Below, piece after piece: positions 27,591 through 39,589 of a stretch of 64,000 nt of DNA. Within the stretch, counting starts at the first letter, position 1. Every line of letters begins with the position of its first letter. A program made the position numbers and the translations under genes. The notes under the pieces were generated by a model. That model was not told the DNA's origin and ran no database searches. It saw nothing but the letters and a program-made list of their open reading frames with translations. Origin of the DNA: Podocnemis expansa (lineage: Eukaryota; Chordata; Testudines; Podocnemididae); contig ML682088.1 in assembly GCA_007922195.1 (NCBI GenBank), positions 1,568,539 through 1,632,538 on the forward strand. Reading direction: 5' to 3'.

Positions 27591-27947
27591 ACGTGGTTCT
27601 CAACCATTTCAGACAACTGTACCACTTTCTGAAGTCTGATTTGTCTTGCATTCATAGAATCATAGAATATTAGGGCTGGAAGGAACCTCTACCTTACCTA
27701 AAACCAACTTGTTTATAAAATCAGACGTAAAAATAAAGATGTGTCACAGCACACTATTACTAAAAAATTGCTTACTTTCTCACTTCGGCATTACTTTCTC
27801 ATTTTTATCTGTATGAAATTTTAGTTTGTATTGCCTTTACTAGTGCTTTCTATGTAGCCTGTCATAAAAACTAGAGAAATTGATGTGCCCTCTGGAAAAC
27901 TTCTGTGTATGCACAAGGGTATGTGTACCCCTGTTTGAGAACCACTG
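27591..27947. mobile_element. hAT (Charlie-like) element with nested CR1 tail
   Basis: It starts ACGTGGTTCTCAACC and ends TTTGAGAACCACTG. The flanks ATCTAGTG and GCCTAGTG match at 6 of 8 positions. Inside, around 27654-27705, sits TCATAGAATCATAGAATAT followed by GGGCTGGAAGGAACCTC, the standard minus-strand 3' end of a CR1 LINE, so a CR1 copy appears to have inserted into the hAT element. Confidence 0.8.
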
Positions 27948-27949
27948 GC

Positions 27950-28060
27950 CTAGTGATTCGGTCATAGGCCTGGGAGATTGGGCTGAATGCCTCTCTCTGT
28001 CATCGACGGCTGGTATGACCCTGGGCAACTCACTTAATTTCTTATTCTCAATTCCCCAGC
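27950..28060 (+). repeat. MIR-like SINE fragment
   Basis: It contains CTAGTGATTCGGTCATAGGCC and TGACCCTGGGCAACTCACTTAA, the MIR head and the highly conserved MIR core word (ACCTTGGGCAAGTCACTTAA in the family). Confidence 0.55.
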
Positions 28061-30340
28061 TGCATGGCTTCAATTACACTTCTTTCATATATCATAGAAA
28101 GTTGCAAGTACAACTACTTAAAGACTGTAACATTTAAATAAAAAATAGCTATGATTGTTAGAAGCGTGAAATATATGTTTAACTTGGTTTTAAAAACTAA
28201 AACATTGATTCCAGCCTTTATTATGTATCAAACTGGTAAGGTGCTTTTCGCTGTTTTTATACATTTATATGCAACATATATTTGTAAAGACATTTATTTT
28301 GCAGTAGAATTAACAGGTGCATCTCTACAGGCAGTGCCATGGCTAAATTAGCAATCTCATGTTCTGGCGGAAATCCAGAATAAAATAGTTGACTATGGTG
28401 GAGTCATTCCAGATGCACACCACTGGAAATAAGAGCAGAATTTGATCTCGGGTAGTTAACCAAAAGAGATAATAGATAAATAGAGCTGGTGCAGTCAGTC
28501 TTGATTGCCAAACTATAAAATTTTTCATCAAGCACCTTTAGCTTTCTCACAGGCTATATGAGCTCCTGGTAAAAATGTACAAAACTGCTGCATTGTCCTC
28601 CAGAGACCTCCCAAAAACTTTTCTTTGCTATGATGTCTATCAAAACATTCTGAGCATGATTAGGCATCCAGTTTGCTATCTGTGCTGACTGCTGCCTATC
28701 AAGTGGACTGATATAATCACATTGTTTGCTTGCCCCCTTGTTCCCCCCTCTGTCCATGTCCATGAGTTGTCTCATTTTTTGATTCAATTGTAGGAGTATT
28801 GGGGCATGGATCATCTTTGTTACGTGTTTGCATAGGGGATTTGCTCTCTTGGCCCTGCAACAATACCAATTATAATCATGGTCATAAAAATACAGGAGAA
28901 GGCTAGACTTGTCCTAGTTTACCCCCCACCCCCACCCCAACAAACAAAACTTGGGACAAGTGCTCTGTGGTGAAACCAAGCAAGAATGGACACATCAATA
29001 CAGCCAAAGAGCAGGGAACAGTTTTAGCAGGAGCTTAGGTAAAGACAGGAGGAGAATCAGAGACACAAAGCTGGACAAATGGGTGAGGATCTCAGAACAA
29101 AATATCTTTGGCCAACTCTGTGAAAAGTGGAGGCATACAGAAGAAAGTACAGCTTAGGCTCTACGCGGGGTGCCCTGCCAACGGGAGCTAATCCACAACA
29201 ATGGGCGCTGAGAGAATGTGACAGCTGCAGTTTAAGTCGGGAAGGGATTCAGGGCCATCTTCCATCATATTTTGACAGACTGCAGCATGGTACTAGCCCA
29301 GAGATATTGTATCATGTCAGTTGAAATGATTAGGCGTTAAGAATCCTGACAGGAATTTTTGCAAGCCAAAGATCTGAGGCAAAGGAACATCGAATCAAAG
29401 GGAACTGAGAGTCATTGGACTGTTCTGTAGGTAAGGTTGAAACAAAAAGAAGGGCATTGGGGAATGAGAGAGAGTTAATAGTGTAATCATAGTTTAATTA
29501 GCTGAATTACAGTGATTATGATTTATAGGATTTTAGTAAGTGACAATGTCTGCAAATATGCCAAAAAAAAAAAAAGCCACTGCCTTAATGAGTTTCAATC
29601 AAATAAGAACAAATGGCTGGGCACCAGAGTGGCAGATGAAGTTTAATACTGACTAGAGCAAGGCAGTGGACAGTGAAAGGTAGTCTAACAGGGTCTGAAC
29701 AATCCCAGAGGTTACTACACACCTCCTGTGGTAGGCTGAGCTCTCTATAATACAATACAATTTTAAACATTTCAATCAACAACAGAAAAGCAGGTACAGA
29801 TCTAAATAATGTAGCTAAAAGCAGTGTAATGGGGAAGGTTTTCTATACAAGAGGTAACAGAGAAAAGAGCGTGCCTGCAGATATATTTCTCCAAAAGCCT
29901 GGAGCGGGATGGACTGAGGTGGGTGTTCAGAATGAGTGGGTGCTATTGCCTGGTATCTCCCACCTCAAAATCATGATCCCCCACTGTCCTCTGGCAGTAC
30001 ACCTGCATGGCAGATAGTGTCTGAGGACTAATATCTAAGGGAAGGATCTTGCATATAGCCTGGATTTAAACCATATGAGTTGCGTTTTCTCATAGTAGGT
30101 TATGGGTGAGAGGCCAGCAGAGGGAAACAGTTCTAACACACAGTACTCCAGCTGGATTTTTTAAAAATAGATTGAATACATCCAAAAAGTGGGTGTACCT
30201 CTAGGTACTCCAAAAGCAGCATACCATACACAGTATTTCCCTACCCATGTTTCTGGCAAACATAGTTACTGTTTGACCCATGCCCAGATCTTTGTGTTAT
30301 TTGCCCACTTACACTCTTTTATCTGCTTTTGTTCTGACTG
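28061..30340. other. Intergenic DNA, no gene seen
   Basis: No feature with clear ends or a conserved frame is recognised. The minus-strand open frame at 28554-28814 reads like protein (it includes CSSFVHFYQELI), but I could not link it to a family. Confidence 0.4.
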
Positions 30341-30469
30341 ACCTAGCCCCCTTTTTGAAGTTGACACAGCATACAGTAGTCCAGGATGTCAAACTCATTC
30401 AGAGCAGCATGGAGTACAGGTCACCTGCAGGCTTAAACTGGTGTAAAGGGGGGATTCTCCATACCCTGA

Positions 30470-30830
30470 AGCCTTTAAATTCTGATTTGAGGACTAAAGT
30501 AACTCAGCCAGAGGTTAGGGGACTATTACAGAAGCTGGGTGGGTGAGGTTCTGTGTCCTCTCTGTGCAGGAGGTCAGACTAGATCAGTGTTTCCTAACTA
30601 GTGTGCCCTCAGGCCTGAGCAAATGTGCCATGGAGCGTTTTGAAAAACTACTCAAAGAGGCTTGGAGTGGCTCATGAATATTCATGAGTTCATTTGGCAG
30701 CTTTATGGTGGTGTGCCTCAAAATAATTAAAGGTATTAAGGTGTGCCACGGCAGAGAAAAGGGTGGGAACCACTGGACTAGATGATCATATTGGTTCCTT
30801 CTAGCTTCAGGGTCTAGGAATGGAGAGGGA
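30470..30830 (+). repeat. CR1 3' end split by a hAT element
   Basis: The blocks GAGGACTAAAGTAACTCAGCC, GGGTGGGTGAGGTTCTGTG and GTGCAGGAGGTCAGACTAGAT lie left of the hAT insertion. GATCATATTGGTTCCTTCTAG and GGGTCTAGG continue to its right. Removing the insertion and one copy of its duplication restores the usual CR1 end order. Confidence 0.75.
30585..30775. mobile_element. hAT (Charlie-like) MITE inside a CR1 tail
   Basis: 191 bp, starting CAGTGTTTCCTAACTAGTG and ending GGGTGGGAACCACTG. A perfect 8-bp duplication, GACTAGAT, lies at 30577-30584 and 30776-30783. It is the same family and orientation as the 14430 and 14659 copies. The insertion is younger than the CR1 fragment around it. Confidence 0.93.
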
Positions 30831-31205
30831 TGGATTTCAAGTACAAATTCAGGATTATATACTCCCACCAGTACAGGGCGGAATGGCCCTCTGATGTCAG
30901 TAGATTGACTGAACAAAGACCAAGGAAAAAAGACAGCCTTTATATAGTAACTACATGTTTAGCTATTATTTATTTATTGCTGCATCCCTCACTCAGTGGA
31001 AAAATCTGCTCCCCTGTAAGTCACCATTACTCCTGACTTTTGTTGTTTCGTTTTCTCTGTTTTCACTGTATCTGTGAGTCCCTCTATTCTTTTCTCTGCA
31101 TTTCCTTCCTAGTAGCAACTCCCAGTCCCCAAGGCAGTGTGCTAAGATTTACTTCCACTTCACTTATTAAAATGGTCAGTGATCATTGGTCAGTGATGTA
31201 AAGTA

Positions 31206-31550
31206 GTGGTGGTCTGGGACTCTCTTCTGATGGGGATGGAGGCACCCATCTGTCACCCTGATATGGCGTCTTGGGAGGTATGCTGCCTGCCAGAAGCCCC
31301 TATCCAAGATGTTATAGAGGGATTGTTGAGAATCATCTGGCCCTCTGATTACTATACCATGCTACTTGTCTGCATGGGAACTAATGATACTGAGAGATGT
31401 GACCTTCAGCAGATCAAAAGTGACTTCAGGGTTCTGAGAGTACGGGTGAATGAGTTTGGTGCACGGGTGGTGTACTCTTCAATTCTTCCAGGCAAGGATG
31501 GGGGCCTGGGTAGAGACAGATGCACCTTGGAGGTGAATGCCTGCCTGTGA
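31206..31550 (+). pseudogene. CR1 ORF1 remnant with esterase-type motifs
   Basis: An open stretch of 114 codons at the left end of a CR1 LINE. It shows a (W)DSLLMGMEAPICHPD block, where the family has GDSL, and a MGTNDTE block, the GTND motif of the SGNH/GDSL esterase domain known in CR1 ORF1 proteins. The catalytic-motif glycine of GDSL is replaced by tryptophan. The downstream part runs out at a stop, and more ORF1-like text (DGVHL-type region) is broken around 31560-31680. The upstream limit of the element is not clear. The copy is not functional. Confidence 0.75.
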
Positions 31551-31844
31551 AGATGGTGTTGGCAAGAGGGCTTTGGCTTCCTCGACCATGGGATGCTGTT
31601 ACAGGAAGAATGATTGCTAGCCAGAGATGGAGTCCACCTATGAAGGAAGGGGAAGAGTGTATTTGGACAGCAGTTGACTAACCTAGTGCAGAGGGCTTTA
31701 AATTAGGTTTGAAAGGGGAAGGTGACCAAAGCCCACAGGTATGTCAAAACGAGGGAGACCTGGGGGAAGGGTTGGAACTTGCAGGGAGTCTGGGCTGTAA
31801 CACCAGCGATAAAAGGGAGACTAGTCAGAACTGGCGGAGGGAGG

Positions 31845-34800
31845 ACATCAAATGAGCATGTTAAGTGTTTATATACTACTGCGAGAAATATGGAGAATAT
31901 GCAAGAAGAACTCGAAATGCTAGTAGCAAAACACAACTATGACATAGTTTGCATCACATAGATTTGATGGGATAATACACATGACTGGAATATTAACATA
32001 GCAGAGTATAACTTGCTTAGGACGGATAGGCATGGAAAAGAGGAAGGGGGTGTTGCCTTGTATATTAAAAGTGTGTATACTTGGACGGAGGTGGAGATGG
32101 AAATAGGAGACAGACATCCTGAAAGTCTAAAAGGAGTTAAAAACAAGGGTGAGGTCATGGGAGGGGTCTACTACAGGCCACCTAACCAGGAAGAGGTGGA
32201 GAATGAGGCTTTTTTTCAACTATTAACAGAATCATCCAAAGCACAAGGCTTGGTGTTGATTGGAGATTTCAACTACCCAGACATCTGTTGGGGAAATAAC
32301 GCTGTAAGTCACAGATTGTCCAACAAGTTCTTGGAATGTATTGGAGACAATTTTTTATTTCAAAAGGTGGAGAAAACTACGAGGGAAGGGGCTGTTCCTG
32401 ACTTGATTTTGACAAACACAGAGAGGAACTGGTTGAGAATTTGAAAGTGGAAGGTAACTTAGGTGAAAGAGTTCATGAAATGGTAGAGTTCATGATTCTA
32501 AGGAATGATGATAGGAGAGAGAACACCAAAATAAAGATGATGGATTTCAAGAAGGCAGACTTTAGCGCACTCAGGGAGTTGGAAGGTGGGATCCCATGGG
32601 AAGCATATTTAAGAGGAAAAACAGCTGAAGAGAGCTGGCAGTTTTTCAAAGAAACAGTTTTAAGGACACAAGATCAAACTATTCCACTGTGCATGGAAGA
32701 TAGGAAGTATGGCAGGAGACCACCCTGGCTTAACCAGGAGATTGTCTATCATCTAAAAATGAAGAAAGAGTCCTACAAAAAGTGGAAACTTGAGCAAATC
32801 ACAAAGGATGACTATAAACAAATAACAATTATGTAGGGGAAATCAGAAAGGCCAAGGCACAAACTGAAGTCAAACTAGCTGAAGGCATGAAGAGTAACAA
32901 AAAACATTTTTTAAATACACTAGAAATAAGAGAAAGACCAAGGGCAGCATAGGTCCATTAGTCAACAAAGAGGGGAAAACAATAACAGAAAATGTAGAAA
33001 TGGCAGAGGAACTAAATGATTTCTTCATTTTGGTCTTCACCAAGAAGGTTGGTGATAACTAGGGGTATGTCCACACGTCTCTTTTATTTCAAAATGACAC
33101 TAGTTATTTCAAAATAAAAAAGGTTAGGTTCACATGATGTATTCTTATTTCAAAATGACAGGCTCTGTCATTTTGAAATAAGAACTATCATTTCAAAACA
33201 GCTTAAACCCCATTCATTTCAAAACAGCTATTATTTCAAAATGGTTATTTTGAAATAACGCCGTTTGGACATGTTGTTTCGAAACAACACCATGGTTTCA
33301 AAACAACTGTTTTGAAACATGTCCAAATGGCGTTATTTCGAAGTAACCATTTCAAAATAACAGCTGTTTTGAAAGCAAGCTTTCCCTTAATTCGAATTAA
33401 CTTATTTCAAAATAAGGACTTTATTTTGAAATAACTCATTTTGAAATAAGTTATTTTGAAATAACGATGTGTGTGTGGACAGAGCCTAGATGTCTGACAT
33501 AGGGAGGGCAGTAAAAATGGGACAGGATCCAAAGCTAAAATAGAGAAAGAACAAGTTAAAAATTTCCTATACAAGTTAGAGGTCTTCAAGTTACCAAGGC
33601 CTGATGATACCCTAGAATACTTAAGGAATGGATTCAGGAGATATGTGAGCAATTGGCTATTATCTTTGAAAAATTATGGAAGACAAGAGAGGTCCCAGGG
33701 GACTGGAAAAGAGAAAATACAGTGCCCATCTATAAAAAGGGAAATAAGGACAGCCCAGGGAATTATAGACCAGTCAGCTCAACCTCTGTACCAGGAAAAA
33801 TAATGGAGCAAACAATTAAGGAATCCATTAGCAAGCATCTAGAAGAGAATAAAGTGCTAAGTGATAATCAGTATGGATTTGTCAGCATGTCAAACCAACC
33901 CAATAGCTTTCTATGGTGGAGTAACAAGCCTTGTGAATAGAGGAGAAGCAGTAGATGTAGTGTCTCTGGACTTTAGTAAGGCTTTTGGTATGGCCTCACA
34001 TCACCTTCTCATTAATAAACTTGGGAAGTACAGCCTGGATAGAGCTATTATGAAAAACTGGTTGGATAACTGCTCCTTGAGATTAGTTATCAGAGGTTCA
34101 CAGTCATGCTGGATGGGTACAACAGGGATCCATTCTGGGTCTGTTCATGATTTTCATCAGTGACTTAGATGATGGCACAGAGAGTACACTTATAAAGTTT
34201 GCTGATGATACCAATCTGGGAGGGGTTGCAAGTTCTTTGGAGGATAGGATCACAATTCAAAATGATTTGGACAAACTGGTGAAATGGTCTGATGTAAACA
34301 GAATGAAATTCAATGAAGACAAGTGTAAAGTACTCCACTTAGGAAAGAACAATGCATTGCACATATACAAAATTGGCAATGATGCCTAGGAAGGAGTACT
34401 GTGGAAAGGGATCTGGGTGTTATAGTGGACCACAAGCTACATATGAGTCAACAGCATAATGCCATTGCAAAACCACAACCCAAACACCATTCTGGGATGG
34501 ATTAGCAGGGGTATTGTAAGTAAGACTCAATAAGTAATTCTTCTGCTCTACTCTGCTCTGATTAGGTCTCAGTTGGAGTATTGTGTCTAGTTCTGGGTGC
34601 CTCATATCAGGAAAGATGTGGACAAATTGGAGAAAGTCCAGAGAATAGCAACATGAATGATTAGAGGTCTGGAACACTTGACTTATGAAGGAAGATTTGA
34701 AAGAGCTGGACTTGTTTAGTTTAGAAAAGAGGAAACTGAGAGGGGGCATGATAGCAGTTTTCAAGTACTTAAGGGGTTGTCACAAGGAGGAAGAAGAGAA

Positions 34801-34976
34801 ACTGTTCTTAACTGCTGATGATAGGACAAGAAGCAAAGGACTTAAATTACAGAAAAAGAGGTTGAGATTGGACATTAGGAAAAAATTCCTAACTCTCAAG
34901 TTGGTTAACCACTGGAATAGGATTGTGGAATCTCCATCATTGGAAGTGTTTAAGAGCAGGTTAGACAAGCACCTGT
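31845..34976 (+). pseudogene. CR1 ORF2 (endonuclease, reverse transcriptase), broken
   Basis: The pol gene of a CR1 LINE in several frames. The endonuclease start is at about 31850-31960 (the LYTTARNMENMQEELEML stretch). [10 protein letters not shown] and the [10 protein letters not shown] catalytic block follow at 32013-32440, and the linker domain at 32441-32836. The reverse transcriptase has PGNYRPVS at about 33750, LDFSKAF at about 33967, FADD with both aspartates intact at 34198-34209, and the C-terminal SLEVFKSRLDKHL before the stop at 34976. It is disrupted by frameshifts, stops and a MITE at 33063-33486 between endonuclease and reverse transcriptase. It is an unusually long copy for CR1, most of which are 5'-truncated. 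Confidence 0.92.
33063..33486. mobile_element. TCGA-palindrome MITE, ATTTCGAAAT subfamily, inside CR1
   Basis: 424 bp, starting GGGTATGTCCACACG and ending GTGTGTGGACAGAGCC, flanked by TAG on both sides (33060-33062, 33487-33489). The interior is made of TTATTTCAAAATAA and GTTTCGAAAC words, including the perfect 16-bp palindrome GTTGTTTCGAAACAAC at 33273-33288. CR1 sequence continues on both sides, so the 3-bp duplication and the insertion are well defined. Confidence 0.88.
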
Positions 34977-35075
34977 AGGGGATAGTTTAAGAGGGTACTT
35001 GGTCCTGCCATGAGTGCAAGGGACTGGACTTGATGACCTCTCATGGTTCTTCCAGTTTCTATGATTCCATCACAT
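34977..35075 (+). repeat. CR1 3' noncoding end
   Basis: Directly after the ORF2 stop comes GACTTGATGACCTCTCATGG, then TTCTTCCAGTTTCTATGATTCC, the usual terminal words of a CR1 element. This fixes the 3' end of the long CR1 copy. Confidence 0.85.
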
Positions 35076-35401
35076 TCACATCAACATGGAGGAGTCACTT
35101 TGAAGTTGACCAGATTAGTAGGGACATGGAGTTTACATCTGAGTCATTGTTCCAGGCTGCCTGCATACTTAGGGAAACACCATTCCATCAGTTACCTACA
35201 GTTCACATTCGGAAGGTTTACTCTTTTAAGAAAACTTACTCTTTTTAAAAAAACTAATAGGTGAGATGTTAGACTAGTTGAATATATCATGCAAGTTGCA
35301 AAAATACTTCAATGAGAGCCTGATCCAGTCCACTGTATGTTTCATGCCCCTGGCACAGACCAACATAGTTTACTTCTTTCTTTAGTCCCATGAAGTCTGA
35401 A

Positions 35402-35767
35402 GTTACGTCTTACACTGCACATTAAGCTTGAGCCCAAGCCCTCCCTTCTGTCCTCACACAAGTCAATTAGCAAGTGCTCAGAACCTAGATTTTAAGATGC
35501 TACTGGGGAGGATGCCAGGTCAGTGCCCCAGTTCTTCGCTGACTTGGGTCTAAGCCTTTTTAACACCGCAGTGTGGACTCAGCTCAAGCCACAGTGATGT
35601 CAGAAAGCCTACACAGTGCAATATGGGTGTGTTAGCACAGCTGTGGGCCCTGGATCCAGCAACCCACATTTACAATGCAGCATGAACTCCCAAGCATGGA
35701 GTTGGAAATATCAAATCCACAAGCCCAAGTCCCATGAACTGGATTTAAAATGCAGTGTAGACATACC
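35402..35767. mobile_element. MITE with GTCTACACTGCA-type ends
   Basis: 366 bp. The left end GTTACGTCTTACACTGCA pairs with the right end TGCAGTGTAGACATACC. The interior carries inverted words around CTTGAGCCCAAG, TTGGGTCTAAG and CTCAAGCC. The ends resemble the TCGA-palindrome family, but the internal words differ and no clean duplication is seen, so it may be an older subfamily. Confidence 0.6.
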
Positions 35768-38656
35768 GAGTCTCTTGATCCTCAGAACATACTGTAAGAC
35801 CTATCTGGTATCTAAGTTTTTTCAGGAGAGTACATGCATGAAAGAGAAATAGGCGTAGGAGGTAGGTGGGTATTGATAGACTTGATGAGTGGACTACCTA
35901 ATGGAAAGGCAGCACCCATGTTGTATTTTTTTTATTAGCCTATGTAAGCCTTATGGCCTGAAATTCTAGAGGGCAAGGAACTGTCTGACCCCAACTATTA
36001 ATGAACAGGGGGAGTATATCTGCAAAGAGGTTCATTTGCGTAGGTATACTAGAAAGCTTCCACCACCACTTTTAGAGCCACCATAACTGCACATGGACTT
36101 AGAATTGGTTGGAATTGAGCTGAAAGAGCAAGGAAATGGTTCCTATTTTGTGGCAAGGAATGTAGTCTTTAGTAACAGGCTGTTTAAGGATCCATATGCT
36201 ACTGGTTGTCCTCCCTTGTGAAATCCTGTGCTTGTGCCAGGAGATGAGGCAGAACGAGATCTTCATGGCATTGCAGTTTCCCAAAGTGCTTTAATGCCAA
36301 CAAGGATCTTCCCTGCAGCTGTACAGAAGAGCAGCAGACCTGGGTTAACTCCTATGTTGCCCTTCCTATCCAGCCACTAAATAAAGCTGAAATAGTGGTA
36401 GCTGGGCTAGGTGGTGGAGATTCAGGGCACCTGGACTTCCTTCAGGATTGGAGACAGGCCTCTCCAAGTCCATCTCATACCTCTGCTACCCAGACACCAA
36501 ACTATGAATGGTGGCGGGGGAAGTGACGTGTTAAAGGAATATTGATCCTTGGACTTCACACCAGCTGGCAGGGGACCAAGTTAAGAGCTATTGCCAAAAT
36601 TACTTTGGTGGTGGGTGTTTTTACTTCTCATTCATTTAGACATAGCATTGCTGTGTTCACGAGTAGTGCTGCGTTCCTTTTCACCTAATAAAGTTTTCCA
36701 TGTTTTCTGTACAGACTGTCTGTGAGGGAGGAAGTACTACCTGTCAAAAGCACCCATGAAAGGTATTCAGTCGTCCCGAAAATTCTGGATTGCAGCTTGA
36801 GTTGGTGGTGTTAATTTTACCTCTCCTCGTTTGAGCCCAGCCCTTGTGATTTACAACACTTGATGGAAGAGTTACATCTATTTTATTCTGTCATGGCTGT
36901 TTATTTTACTGCCTCTCTGCTCAGAAGCTAGGTAGCAGTCATGGAAATTTTCACAGGTCTGTAGGAGACAGACGTAGTGTGCCTACATCGTCCAGAAAGT
37001 TCTGAAAGCCTTACTCTGTTTATTTCAGTTAAGCACATTTTAAAAACTTTAACTGGCTTCAGATGACCTGAACTTTTACTGTCTTGGACTATGACTTCAT
37101 CTAGTCTGAGGGGCTAAGCAGTGCTGGTCCTGGTTCCTGCGTGGGTTTGAAACACGCAAGCAAAACTCAAGACGGGTGAGGAAGTGGCGTTGATGAGTCA
37201 GAGGACAGCACTTTCCCCCTGGCCACTGCTAAGAAAGTGCCCTGCCAGAATGTAAGCAGACAGTGTGCTGCTGAAGGGACTGTCTTTCAGATGAGACATA
37301 AAACCAATGCCCTGACCACCTGTGGTCCTCAAATATCCCATGGTTAAATTCCATAAACCCAGAATGTGGATTGATTCAGACAGGAAGTGTGAAGAGAACA
37401 GCATTTCCTTAGACTGACTGCATTTTGAAGGAGAGATGTGGTAGCTGGTTAAATTGTAGAGATACTCAGGAAATAACGTTAGATCAAACTGCTTCAGGAA
37501 GGTTGCCAGACAGCATCTTGATATAGGAGATGTGGTACTGCCACCCCTACACCTTGAAAATTCATGAGCCAGGTCCCCCAGATAAAGAAAATTATTTTTA
37601 CTTTTGATTTTAAAGCCAAATTTTTGCTTTTTTTTTTGTTTGCCTTTTGCATTTTGAGCCTTTAAGGTTCATATTACTGAGTTTGTCTACAACCATGAAG
37701 GTTAGAAACTCTGTTTATGTGAAAAATCTCAGTCTTTGTTTTAAAAAAAAAGTCACAAAGCTCCAGCTATTCATATTATAAGAAAAAACCCAAACCAATT
37801 ATTGGAAGACTGGTGATAAAATTGCATGAGCTGGCACTTCATTACATGTTTTGACAGTGAGGGAGGACTTATTCTAGAAAGGCTGGAAAATATTAACCCA
37901 CAACCTGATTCAGGTGGCCTAGCGATAAGAAACAGAAGCAAGGACTTCTTGCCCAAGGTAAATTGCACACCGAGACATGGTAAATTAGTAGTCATTTTAC
38001 TATTGATTATAGGAATGATGACTTTTGTAGCATCAACAGGGTGCTAAGCACTTTTTCTGACCAACTGTGTACCTTTGTTCATAAACTTGATACAACCATT
38101 TTCCATTGAAAGTACAGTTTCATAAAAATCAGGACATTTTTCTAAGTGGTGTTGATTATCAAAATTTAGTTGGTGGAACAGAGAACGAAACAGGAAAAGT
38201 TGTTCCAGTGTTGAAACATCCCGTTTTGACATATTTGGAATGAAAAGCTCCATTTTTTTTTGTTTTGAAATGACTTCTCATTTTTGGCTTTTTAGAGATT
38301 TTGTATTAGAAAATAAAGAGGGTACAGATTAAAATGAAACATTTTGATGGATCAAAACTGATTTTTTTTAATTACCTTGAAATAGTCCTTTGGAGAATTT
38401 TAAAGGTTTTGGTTTTGTTATGATTTGAAGTGAAGCCCAATTTTTAAGTCCTTAATGAAATGGAACTATCCCCTGGCCAGTTCTGTTTCAAGATAAAAGA
38501 ATATGCTCAAGGAGCTTCAAATCCAAAAGGGACGATAACCAGATGAAAGATGAAAAATAGGGAACAGTAACAAGTAAATGAAGGAGAACTTGATCCAGTC
38601 TGAGCATCCTTTCTCTGACCCAGCAAAGTCCTTAGGCAACAAGCTTAGCTTTTTGC
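35768..38656. other. Intergenic DNA, no gene seen
   Basis: Nothing with a conserved frame. From about 37560 to 38460 the sequence is AT-rich and rich in TTTTGAAAT and ATTTCAAAA-type words, resembling the self-complementary repeats at 41240 and 51050. The ends are not definable. Confidence 0.4.
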
Positions 38657-38760
38657 AAAGGGGTAGCTATGTCAGTCTAGTTCAGCAAAACAAACAAGGA
38701 GTCTGATGGCACTTTTAAAAACTAACAAAGTTTATTTATTTATTAACTTTATTCCAAATG
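38657..38760 (+). repeat. GTTAGTCTG interspersed repeat, head fragment
   Basis: GGGGTAGCTATGTCAGTCTAG, then AGCAAAACAAACAAGGAGTC, then GATGGCACTTTTAAAAACTAAC matches the head of the family described at 21050. Confidence 0.65.
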
Positions 38761-38929
38761 ATTTTGTTAAGACCACCTGCTTGCTTTTAGTTAAGCACAT
38801 GCTTAACATCCTTGAAGGATTGGAGCTCTGATTCTCAACATTCTCCAAGACTTGACCCCTGAATAAGGGTCAGTATTTAACCAGTTATTTCCAGCTTTTT
38901 CTCGGTCCAAATTCCTTACCTGATTTTCC

Positions 38930-39490
38930 CTGTCCCCACGCCCTCATTTTCCATGTTGCTGGCTCTAGCATAAACTCTCAAAGCTTCATACTTGATTAAA
39001 ATTCTTTGCTTGTTTTTGCACCGGGTCTTCCAATTTATCATCATCTATGAATTTCAACAATGCACAGATCCTTCTCCCAGATTTACAGATAATTAATAGA
39101 TGTTCAATCACACTTAACTGGTCCTAGCATTGATTGTCTTAGTTTCCCAGCAGACATGTCCTCCCAACTTAATGCTGTGCCATGTATCATGACCCTTTGT
39201 TTCTGGTCCTCTAGCCAGTTTTCAGTTTCAAGCCAATTTGGATTAATTTCCAACCTTACAATTTCATGGGACACAGTGTCAAATACTTTACTAAAATCCA
39301 AACATTGTATAGACCATGTTCCCTTCACCCACTACTTTTGTAATTCTGTCCAAAAAGCAATCAAGTTTATCTGGCAAAAAAATATTCTTTTAAACCCCTT
39401 GCTGCCTATTGCTCATGATTCTGTGCCCCTGGAGATATTGAATGACAGTATGGTTCTTTTCCTCTTAACATTTGCTTCCTTATTTTACTT
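38930..39490 (-). pseudogene. CR1/L2-group reverse transcriptase fragment
   Basis: On the minus strand an open frame at 39328-39104 reads QCLDFSKVFDTVSHE, then WLEDQKQRVMIHG and SMLGPVKCD. These are the conserved DFSKAFDTVSH, ENWL...QRV and VLGP blocks of CR1/L2-type reverse transcriptases. Downstream, near 39040, a decayed form of the FADDTKL block is suggested. It is only a fragment, broken at both ends. Its sequence differs clearly from the CR1 at 31.2-35.1 kb, so it belongs to another lineage. Confidence 0.75.
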
Positions 39491-39589
39491 AGGGTAGATG
39501 TTAGACTTGCAGGCTGGTAGCTGTTAGAGGGAGTCACTTTCACTGCCTTGGGATGTAACTGCTTTGGGACCAGAATGCCTTCAGGAAGG

